Source: Planctomycetota bacterium (GTDB taxonomy: Bacteria; Planctomycetota; UBA8108). Taken from it: a stretch of DNA of 5,120 bases. Position 1 is the stretch's first letter; each line of letters opens with the position of its first letter. A model generated the notes under the pieces. It saw only the letters and a program-made list of their open reading frames with translations, ran no database searches and was not told where the DNA came from. Shown one piece after another: positions 1 to 5,006 of the stretch. The translations under genes and the position numbers were made by a program. The stretch spans positions 1 to 5,120 of the forward strand of contig PAOC01000002.1 of the NCBI GenBank assembly GCA_002708465.1, written 5' to 3'.

Positions 1-1110
1 CTCTCCCTTGACCCAGTGGCCGTAGGTGGTCGTCACGAAGGTGCCGTCGGGGAGCCTTTCGACGCCGGGATAGGCGCAGTCAGCGCCGCGGGTATTGTCC
101 ATGAGGCGGACGCGGTACTGTCCCTCCCTTCCCTTGACGATGTCGTCGTAGGTGCCGACCCAGCCGACCCAGTCTCCGCGGGTGGAGCTTTCGAGGGTCT
201 GGTCACGGAAAGAGATGAAGAGCCGGCCGTCGGGAGCGTACCGGGCCGTGTGACGGTCGCCGGTCAGCGAGCCGGGGACCTCACGGGGGGTGGTCCAGGT
301 GACGCCCTCGTCATTGGAGAAGATCACGTGGCCGTTTCGCCGCCGGCTGTTTTCCCTGAAGAGGACGGCGATCTGTTTCCCATCGGGTGATCGCACGGTG
401 CCGGGTTCGCAAAGGTGCAGGTCCGAACGAGCCAGGATGGCCTCGGGGAAGCTCCAGGAGAGCCCGCCGTCTTTTGAGAAGGTCTTGTAGACGGTAAAGA
501 GAGTATTCTTCGCGCGTTTGCCGTTCTTCGTGAAAAACCTGCCATCGTCGTGGAACATGGCCATGTAGTTTCCCGGGCCCGTCTTCAGGTCGATCACGCA
601 TCCCATGACGACGATTCCGCCCCAGTCACCAAGGGTTTTCAGTGGCGACCAGGTGGCGCCATCGTTTTCTGAGACCGCCAGGCGGGCGGGATAGAGGCCG
701 GAGAACATGATGAGGCGTTTTTTCCCGGCCGGGTCGATGACCCGGTGGAGTGTCGGCACCTCCTTCGAGGTGGCCCAGTTTTCCGGCGTTTTCAGCCTGG
801 CGCTCCAGGTCAGCCCGGCATCGGTGCTGCGTTTCATGATGATCCGTCCGCGGCCGTGGCCTGCGGGGTAGACGCAGATCATGGTTTTCTGATCCTCGAG
901 CAGGACCGTGGTGGGGTGCCCGAGATAGACGCCCTTTTCACGGTCGACGACCACCTGGCGATGTTTTTCACCGGCCAGGTCGATCAGCGGGATGGAGTAG
1001 CCGCGCGGCTGTTTTTTCGCCTCGGGCTTCCTGTCATTCTCTGCAGGACAGAGGGTAAGTGTGCTGGTAAACAGGAGTGCTGAGAGCGCCAGGGTATTGA
1101 TGGTTTTCAT
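1..1110 (-). CDS. Secreted sialidase-like BNR/Asp-box hydrolase (C-terminus beyond window)
   Basis: The minus strand is open from the ATG at 1110 to the left edge: 370 codons without a stop. The C-terminus is therefore missing, probably only a short piece. Residues 1-23 form a signal peptide (hydrophobic core, likely cut after C-P-A), so the enzyme acts outside the cytoplasm. Four Asp boxes of the S-x-D-x-G-x-T-W type lie at residues 95-102 (STDAGLTW), 147-154 (SENDGATW), 212-219 (SKDGGLSW) and 265-272 (SNDEGVTW), the hallmark of the six-bladed sialidase propeller. Residues that by spacing could match the GH33 active site are E235 (CEPG), R252, R286 or R290, and Y347 (AYPG). The FRIP motif is replaced by YLGHP (62-66), and no Asp is seen where the acid/base is expected. 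It starts 16 nt after the sulfatase stop behind a purine-rich GAGAGAGAAAG leader, implying co-transcription. The BNR sialidase fold is fairly secure; cleavage of sialic acid is only inferred. A newer sialidase-like family or another glycosidase is possible. Confidence 0.9.
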   Translation of the reverse strand, partial: MKTINTLALSALLFTSTLTLCPAENDRKPEAKKQPRGYSIPLIDLAGEKHRQVVVDREKGVYLGHPTTVLLEDQKTMICVYPAGHGRGRIIMKRSTDAGLTWSARLKTPENWATSKEVPTLHRVIDPAGKKRLIMFSGLYPARLAVSENDGATWSPLKTLGDWGGIVVMGCVIDLKTGPGNYMAMFHDDGRFFTKNGKRAKNTLFTVYKTFSKDGGLSWSFPEAILARSDLHLCEPGTVRSPDGKQIAVLFRENSRRRNGHVIFSNDEGVTWTTPREVPGSLTGDRHTARYAPDGRLFISFRDQTLESSTRGDWVGWVGTYDDIVKGREGQYRVRLMDNTRGADCAYPGVERLPDGTFVTTTYGHWVKGE

Positions 1111-1126
1111 GCTTTCTCTCTCGAGC

Positions 1127-2545
1127 TTATTCGTAGATGTATTTGTACTTCCAGGGGTCGCCACTCTGCTGCTGCCACTTTTTGAGCTTCGCCTGCATTC
1201 TCTTGAGCGTCTCGGCGTAGTCGGGATTGTTGGCGAGGTTGATGACCTCGTGCGGGTCGCGCTCGAGGTCGTAGAGCTCGTGCTTCGCCCGGTGCAGGTA
1301 GGCATCGACGGTACGCTTACCGTAGTAGCGGTCCTTGCGCTGCCAGACACCCTGCCAGGCGGCCGAGGCCCAGAGGTCGGAGGCGTGGGGGTAGGTCAGC
1401 CCGCTGGCAATATTCAACGTATACTTGAAGCGCCTCTCGTGCAGGACCCGCATGGGGTAGTACATGGTGACCTCGTGGAAGGTATGAGAGGCGTAGACCT
1501 CATCCCAGCCCTTGGGGTTCTTCTCATCGAGGGCGGTGAGGAAGGAGCGCCCGTGGAACTTATAGCTCTTCGGAGTCGCTCCCGCGAAATCGAGAATGGT
1601 CGGCGCCAGGTCGACCCAGCTGACCATGGCGTTGGTGGAGCCGCCGCGCTTCTTCTGGGAGGGGCCGCGTACCACGAGCGGCAGGCGCATACCGGGTTCG
1701 TAGAGATTGGTCTTCGCCCCGGGGAAGGCGATCCCGTTATCGCTCAGGTAGAGGATGAGTGTATTGTCGTAGAGCTTCAGCTTTTTCAGTATCTTTACGA
1801 GCAGGCCGAGACCCTGGTCGAGTCTTGCGACGGACTGGTAGTACTGGGCGATCTCCCGCCGGCATTCGGGGGTGTCGGGGAGATAGGGGGGCACGATCAC
1901 GTCTTCGGCCTTGAAGGTCTTTTCGGTGACGCCGTTGTACTTCTTCCCGTTGCCGAAAAAATCGGGACGGTTGAGGGGATGACTCGCCTGGCGGCCGCTT
2001 CGGTGGGGATCGGATGTGCAGAAGTAGAGAAAGAAAGGTTTCTCGCTCTTCGTCCCGAGCCAGGCCTCGCAGAGCCCCGCCATGGTGACGGCGTTGCGGG
2101 AGCCTCCCTGGTTGCCCTTGAGATAGGTGTCGAAATGGTAGACCGACTCGGGCTGAACATGGTATTTGCCGATACTGGCGGTGCGGTAGCCCGCCTTCGA
2201 CAGGAGAACCGGCAGGCTCCGGACGCTCTGACGGGTATGAAAATTGTGGTAGGAGTGCTGGTGTCCGTACTGGCCGTTAGAGTGGTTGTGCAGTCCCGTG
2301 AGGATCACCGACCGGCTGGCGGAACAGCTGGCGGTGGTGCAGTAGGCGTGCTGAAAAACTGTTCCGTCGGCGGCAAGCTTGTCGAGGTTCGGTGTTCTGA
2401 TGGCCTTGTTTCCGTAGCAGCCGTCATCGCGACCCTGGTCATCGACCACGAACATGACAATATTGCCCCTGGCCGCCTCCAGGGCGCCGGCGGCGCCGAG
2501 CAGCAGGACTAGCAGGCAGGGTGTGAAGAACAGGCGGTGGTTCAT
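1127..2545 (-). CDS. Secreted Cys-type sulfatase, N-sulfoglucosamine sulfohydrolase (sulfamidase)-like
   Basis: This 472-aa type I sulfatase would hydrolyse sulfate esters or, by its closest resemblance, the N-sulfate of glucosamine in heparan-type glycans. Residues 1-24 are a signal peptide, followed by the alkaline-phosphatase-like fold. Visible active-site residues are the metal-binding D35-D36, C74 in CSASR (74-78; the Cys must become formylglycine), K127 and H129 (GKYH), H181 (SDPHR), D269-N270 (SDNG) and K278. Matches to human SGSH recalled from memory run the whole length: TGL-H-NG (83-91), a RSLP-LLS segment (109-116), SDNGI-FP, TNLY, HEVTM-YPMR (357-366), ELYD (423-426), DPHE (430-433) and DPW (463-465). 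SGSH is slightly longer, at about 502 aa. The ATG at 2545 has AGGAG 7 nt upstream. No formylglycine-generating enzyme or anaerobic maturase lies in the window. The sialidase-like gene follows at 16 nt. The sulfatase call is certain; N-sulfatase specificity is inferred and O-sulfatase activity is not excluded. Confidence 0.96.
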   Translation of the reverse strand: MNHRLFFTPCLLVLLLGAAGALEAARGNIVMFVVDDQGRDDGCYGNKAIRTPNLDKLAADGTVFQHAYCTTASCSASRSVILTGLHNHSNGQYGHQHSYHNFHTRQSVRSLPVLLSKAGYRTASIGKYHVQPESVYHFDTYLKGNQGGSRNAVTMAGLCEAWLGTKSEKPFFLYFCTSDPHRSGRQASHPLNRPDFFGNGKKYNGVTEKTFKAEDVIVPPYLPDTPECRREIAQYYQSVARLDQGLGLLVKILKKLKLYDNTLILYLSDNGIAFPGAKTNLYEPGMRLPLVVRGPSQKKRGGSTNAMVSWVDLAPTILDFAGATPKSYKFHGRSFLTALDEKNPKGWDEVYASHTFHEVTMYYPMRVLHERRFKYTLNIASGLTYPHASDLWASAAWQGVWQRKDRYYGKRTVDAYLHRAKHELYDLERDPHEVINLANNPDYAETLKRMQAKLKKWQQQSGDPWKYKYIYE

Positions 2546-2552
2546 CGATAGG

Positions 2553-2559
2553 CTCCTGT
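2553..2559 (-). promoter_or_regulatory. Shine-Dalgarno of the sulfatase gene
   Basis: On the minus strand ACAGGAG precedes the ATG at 2545 with 7 nt between AGGAG and the start codon. It fixes the sulfatase start. Its first two bases overlap one arm of the inverted repeat that fills the gap upstream. Confidence 0.75.
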
Positions 2560-2653
2560 CAGGATGGTTGCTTCGCTGGAAGATGGAGATACCCGGGTCT
2601 CCGAGCGAGACATCAGGGTATCACCGCCCGACCGGGTAGACAACCGTCCTGAT
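2558..2653. repeat. Nested inverted repeats in the gap before the sulfatase gene
   Basis: The 159-bp gap between the LysM gene and the sulfatase gene contains two nested dyads. The outer arms are 2558-2570 and 2641-2653 (13 nt, 11 complementary). The inner one is a 12-bp interrupted stem: gataccc at 2588-2594 pairs with gggtatc at 2616-2622, and gtctc at 2597-2601 pairs with gagac at 2607-2611 around a 5-nt loop. No T-run follows on either strand, so it does not look like an intrinsic terminator. A weak sigma70-like match on the minus strand (TTGTCT at 2643-2638, 17-nt spacer, TACCCT at 2620-2615) lies inside it. Operator, structured mRNA leader and chance are all possible; the dyads themselves are directly visible. 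Confidence 0.5.
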
Positions 2654-2698
2654 TCGCGCCGGGCGGGGGGAGCCTGTTTCCGCCGCCGTCGGGGGTTT

Positions 2699-2713
2699 CA
2701 GGCCTCAGGCCTG
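2699..2713. repeat. Perfect 6-bp hairpin with the LysM-gene stop codon as its loop
   Basis: CAGGCC and GGCCTG (2699-2704 and 2708-2713) are perfectly complementary around a 3-nt loop that is the TGA stop of the LysM gene on the minus strand. There is no downstream U-tract, so it is not a convincing terminator. It might slow a ribosome or protect a 3' end, or be accidental in GC-rich DNA. Confidence 0.4.
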
Positions 2714-3694
2714 GATAAAGCCCATCTTTTTACCGACAACGTAGAAGCCGGCAAGGTGGGGGGCCAGGACTCCGAGGAAAACGACCATGAAGGCCTGGGC
2801 CTTCTGGATCTCGAAAATCTGGGGAATGAAGCGCAGGCTGAGGAGAACATGGAGCCCCAGCAGGCAGCAGGCTACCGCCAGCATTCCAACCGGTCTTCCC
2901 AGGTAGTCCTCGACGAGCGGGAAGAGCTGTGAGGAAGAGCCTTCGACGGCGTTCTCTGTACCCACGTAGAGCATCATGATGGCGACCACGCCAACGATCA
3001 GCAGAGTACAGAGCGTGATCATCTCCGTGAGGAAGGTCGCCTTGAAAGACTTTCTGATCGAGGCTTCGCGGACGAAGGTGATATGGGAGGCGATCCAGAC
3101 GATCAGACCCTGCAGGATCGCATGCCCCAGGCAGAAGAGAAGCACGTAGCAGGCGAACATCTCGAGGCTGAATCCGAAGAAGGTCTTCGACTGGATCCGG
3201 CTTTGCAGAGTGTTCCAGACGGAGGTTTTCTTTTCCGCGCCCTGGGCCGGATCGGAGTGCGTAACGGTCTCGGGCGGCAGGGCGCCCCCGCCCTCTTCGC
3301 CATCGTCTGCCGCTTCCTCGGCAGGAACGGGTTCGACCGTTGCCGGCGCCTCGGTGGAGGCCGGCTCGAGAGCCCCGGCTTCCGTCAGCTCCTCCTCGAA
3401 GCTCTCGGAGGGGATCGGTCCAATTGGCCGGGCCGTCGCGGGTATATCGATGAGCTTCCCGGGAATCAGCCTGTCGGGTTCGATCCATGGGTTCGCTTCG
3501 AGGATGCGGTAATAGTCGAAGCCGTTGCCGTAGGCTCGCTCCGCGATCCGGAAGAGATTGTCGTGCTCACGGATGATGTACGCCTCGCCGGCACGGGGCA
3601 GATCCTCGGCATGCGCCCTGGGCGCCGAGTGGAAGGCGTCGACCAGGAGGAAGGAGGCCGTGAGTAAGAGTAATAAGATGAGTTTTCGTTTCAT
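2705..3694 (-). CDS. LysM-domain polytopic membrane protein of unknown function
   Basis: This 329-aa protein has four recognisable parts. Residues 1-29 are a signal peptide (KRK followed by a leucine run, likely cut after A-H-A). Residues about 37-86 are one LysM domain: YIIREHDNLFRIAERAYGN, then a YYRILEANPWI segment, then LIPGKLIDIP. Residues about 87-158 are an acidic Pro/Glu/Ala-rich linker. The C-terminal half has about four membrane helices (roughly 176-204, 223-244, 269-290, 300-321). The basic loop 209-218 (R, R, K, K) and the acidic loop 245-268 agree with the LysM domain lying in the periplasm. LysM domains usually bind peptidoglycan GlcNAc chains, so this protein may tether an inner-membrane module to the wall. 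I do not recognise the membrane domain. The start rests on the signal peptide; the only SD-like element, GGAG, lies 12 nt upstream. The sulfatase gene lies downstream on the same strand after 159 nt, so a shared transcript is possible but unproven. Confidence 0.88.
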   Translation of the reverse strand: MKRKLILLLLLTASFLLVDAFHSAPRAHAEDLPRAGEAYIIREHDNLFRIAERAYGNGFDYYRILEANPWIEPDRLIPGKLIDIPATARPIGPIPSESFEEELTEAGALEPASTEAPATVEPVPAEEAADDGEEGGGALPPETVTHSDPAQGAEKKTSVWNTLQSRIQSKTFFGFSLEMFACYVLLFCLGHAILQGLIVWIASHITFVREASIRKSFKATFLTEMITLCTLLIVGVVAIMMLYVGTENAVEGSSSQLFPLVEDYLGRPVGMLAVACCLLGLHVLLSLRFIPQIFEIQKAQAFMVVFLGVLAPHLAGFYVVGKKMGFIQA

Positions 3695-3752
3695 TGAAAT
3701 ACCGCGCTCCGCCGCGAGTTGAATCGATTCTTCTCGCTCTACGGACTAGTCT

Positions 3753-3800
3753 ATTCATCGGCAGTTTCCCCGGGTTGAATTGAGTTCATTTACGATGAAT
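3753..3800. repeat. 8-bp perfect inverted repeat in the divergent intergenic region
   Basis: attcatcg (3753-3760) and cgatgaat (3793-3800) are exact reverse complements separated by 32 bp. They lie between the divergent LysM and ACT-regulator genes, upstream of the LysM start at 3694. The position would suit an operator for either gene, but 8-bp arms can arise by chance. Confidence 0.35.
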
Positions 3801-3899
3801 CAGCCGCCAGGGAATTCTCTTTCTACTTATCGGCCCCGCCGAGGCGGAGGTGTCGGGAGTTTCATGATTACCGGCAGTTGCCCGGGGTGGAGGGTTGAA
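3759..3899. repeat. Degenerate direct-repeat module, two copies
   Basis: Copy 1 spans 3759-3779 and copy 2 spans 3872-3899. Both contain cggcagtt, one variable base, ccc, then gggttgaa in the same order. Copy 2 has 7 extra bases before gggttgaa. The first 16 positions (3759-3774 and 3872-3887) match at 14. ttcat also precedes each copy, directly at 3754-3758 and 6 nt away at 3861-3865. In copy 2 the ttgaa forms part of the candidate -35 box of the regulator gene. It may be a repeated protein-binding site or the remnant of a small duplication. Confidence 0.35.
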
Positions 3900-3924
3900 G
3901 CGGACTCTCTCCTGCTGCTATGCT
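3895..3924 (+). promoter_or_regulatory. Candidate sigma70 promoter for the ACT-domain regulator
   Basis: TTGAAG (3895-3900) and TATGCT (3919-3924) are separated by 18 bp; each matches 4 of 6 consensus bases. Transcription would begin near 3931, giving a leader of about 35 nt before the GTG at 3966. This supports the downstream start codon over the upstream in-frame TTG and ATG codons. Confidence 0.4.
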
Positions 3925-3951
3925 CGGTCGGATCAATATTGGTCTTAACCT

Positions 3952-3955
3952 GGAG
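3952..3955 (+). promoter_or_regulatory. Shine-Dalgarno deciding the GTG start of the ACT gene
   Basis: GGAG lies 10 nt before the GTG at 3966. The in-frame alternatives at 3780 (TTG) and 3795 (ATG) have no comparable purine-rich site. Confidence 0.5.
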
Positions 3956-3965
3956 ATATAGCAGA

Positions 3966-4505
3966 GTGGAGCAGAAACAGCGGGAGACAGTCCTGGTGTC
4001 AGCGTCGGGCAGGGATCAGCCCGGTATCGTCGATTCCGTGTCCGGTGTGATTTTCGATGCCGGAGCGAACCTGGAGGATTCCAGGATGGCGATCCTCGGT
4101 GGAGAGTTTGCCCTCTTCGTCCTGGTGGTTGGCGGAGCTGAGCAGCTCGAGTCCATCAGGGGCGGGCTGGCCGCGGTCGCTTCGGAGCTTGACCTGGAAT
4201 TGCAGATCAAGCCTGTAGCTTCGCCCGGCCCCTCATCTGCTGTTATCTGCTACAGCCTGCAGGCAGTGGCGCTTGACCATCCCGGCATCGTCCATCGGAT
4301 CACCGGCATTCTCCGGGACCGGGGGGTGAACGTGGCGAGCCTTGACACCTCGCTCAACCAGGCGCCCATCACCGGCGCGCCTATCTTCTCCCTGGAGATG
4401 GAGGTCCAGGTCCCTGTCGATCAGGCGGTTAACGAGCTCCAGGCCGAGCTGCAGGCCGCCGCCGCGGAAGAGAACATCGACATTATTTTCCAGCCGACTT
4501 CCTGA
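3966..4505 (+). CDS. Double ACT-domain regulatory protein, GcvR-like
   Basis: With the GTG at 3966 the product is 179 aa, close to the usual size of tandem ACT proteins of the GcvR (glycine cleavage system repressor) type. ACT domain 1 spans about residues 7-84 and contains GRDQPGIV (15-22) in the first loop. ACT domain 2 spans about 91-176 with LDHPGIV (103-109) in the equivalent loop. D-x-P-G-I-V at the strand-helix turn is the classic small-ligand or dimer-interface motif of these domains. There is no DNA-binding domain. E. coli GcvR acts by binding GcvA and responds to glycine; in other phyla the partner is unknown, and neither glycine-cleavage genes nor a GcvA-like regulator is visible here. 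The reading frame is open upstream to 3780, but that 62-codon extension resembles neither ACT sequence nor a signal peptide and overlaps the promoter and repeats, so I excluded it. The 3' end overlaps the convergent membrane-protein gene by 23 bp. Confidence 0.88.
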   Translation: MEQKQRETVLVSASGRDQPGIVDSVSGVIFDAGANLEDSRMAILGGEFALFVLVVGGAEQLESIRGGLAAVASELDLELQIKPVASPGPSSAVICYSLQAVALDHPGIVHRITGILRDRGVNVASLDTSLNQAPITGAPIFSLEMEVQVPVDQAVNELQAELQAAAAEENIDIIFQPTS

Positions 4506-4992
4506 CGTCCCGCGCCCGGCTCTTCTTCTTCGGTTGCTCGTTCGAGCGAAAGAGGTCCGAGGTCCAGAAGACCAGCAGGTAGAGGTATCCCGCCAGGCTC
4601 GCGAAAAGAGAGATGCCGCCCACGGCGAGGGGCAGAACGAGGATGGCGGCCCGCTGTCCGGCGGTAACCGGCCGCGTTCCGCCGGCTTCACTGAAGAGTT
4701 CCCTGCCGACCTCCTCCAGCCGGAGGTGGTTCAGCCAGGTGCCGAGCAGACCGAATGCGAAGGCCAGGCCGCTGGTTCCCAGCAGCAGGAGGGTGACGTG
4801 TTTGCGCTGCGGGATGAGATGGAACATCGACAGGAAGAAGATCGTGGCCGCCGCCACCGTGAGCACGAAGACGATCAGTCCGCAAGACCCGCTGTTGTAG
4901 AGGTCGAGGCCGAGATCCCGTTCCTGCAGGAAGCGGTAGTCCGCTTCCAGGAGATAGCCGAGAAAGCCGGACTTCTCTACGGGGTCATTCAT
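4483..4992 (-). CDS. Small three-helix membrane protein, possibly ExbB/TolQ-related
   Basis: This 169-aa protein has a short acidic N-terminal segment (1-34) and no signal peptide. Predicted membrane helices lie near residues 36-60, 66-88 and 115-143, and the tail 149-169 is strongly basic (KKKSRARDVRK). The tail should be cytoplasmic by the positive-inside rule. I do not recognise the family with certainty. The stretch FGLLGT (80-85), a soluble segment of about 30 residues, then PLAVGG and a helix ending in GYLYL (135-139) recalls the GLLGTV and TM3 core of MotA/TolQ/ExbB proton channels. The protein lacks their large cytoplasmic domain, so this is a weak resemblance. The ATG at 4992 lies 14 nt after the rpiB stop and has CAGGA about 7 nt upstream, so it is probably the second gene of an rpiB operon. 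Its last codons overlap the 3' end of the opposing ACT gene. Confidence 0.8.
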   Translation of the reverse strand: MNDPVEKSGFLGYLLEADYRFLQERDLGLDLYNSGSCGLIVFVLTVAAATIFFLSMFHLIPQRKHVTLLLLGTSGLAFAFGLLGTWLNHLRLEEVGRELFSEAGGTRPVTAGQRAAILVLPLAVGGISLFASLAGYLYLLVFWTSDLFRSNEQPKKKSRARDVRKSAGK

Positions 4993-5006
4993 TCGTCGTC
5001 CTGCGG

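Larger units (their letters stand above)
3695..3965. other. Divergent intergenic region between the LysM and ACT genes
   Basis: These 271 bp separate divergently transcribed genes. Apart from the candidate regulator promoter and the repeats listed separately, I see a 5-bp hairpin (ccgcc 3836-3840, ggcgg 3843-3847). I see no clear -35/-10 pair for the LysM gene on the minus strand and no RNA gene. Confidence 0.6.

Noticed and set aside
16..390. 124-codon plus-strand frame and further plus-strand frames at 290-490 and 745-1083
   Set aside because: They are antisense to the sialidase-like gene, whose Asp boxes prove the minus strand is coding.
311..601. Short minus-strand frames at 311-601 and 324-545
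   Set aside because: They are out-of-frame shadows inside the continuous 370-codon sialidase-like frame; no domain or ribosome site was seen.
1..1110. Lipoprotein signal (C21) in the sialidase-like protein
   Set aside because: The residue before the Cys is Leu, which does not fit the lipobox; an ordinary signal peptidase I site after A23 fits better.
1061..2512. 483-codon open frame on the plus strand
   Set aside because: It lies exactly antisense to the sulfatase gene, which has full catalytic motifs, a signal peptide and an SD. The plus-strand translation is a low-complexity V/G/E/L-rich product with no domain, typical of a shadow frame in GC-rich DNA.
2624..2666. ccgcccg / cgggcgg inverted pair (2624-2630 and 2660-2666) as a terminator of the LysM gene
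   Set aside because: The loop is 29 nt, it has no T-run on the minus strand, and such pairs are expected by chance in this GC-rich stretch.
2730..3488. 252-codon minus-strand frame and plus-strand frames at 2564-2932, 3083-3667 and 3210-3512
   Set aside because: They are alternate-frame or antisense shadows of the LysM protein, whose signal peptide, LysM domain and helices are coherent.
4536..4547. Hairpin gctcg-tt-cgagc downstream of the ACT gene as a terminator
   Set aside because: The loop is only 2 nt, there is no T-run, and it lies inside the coding region of the opposite gene.
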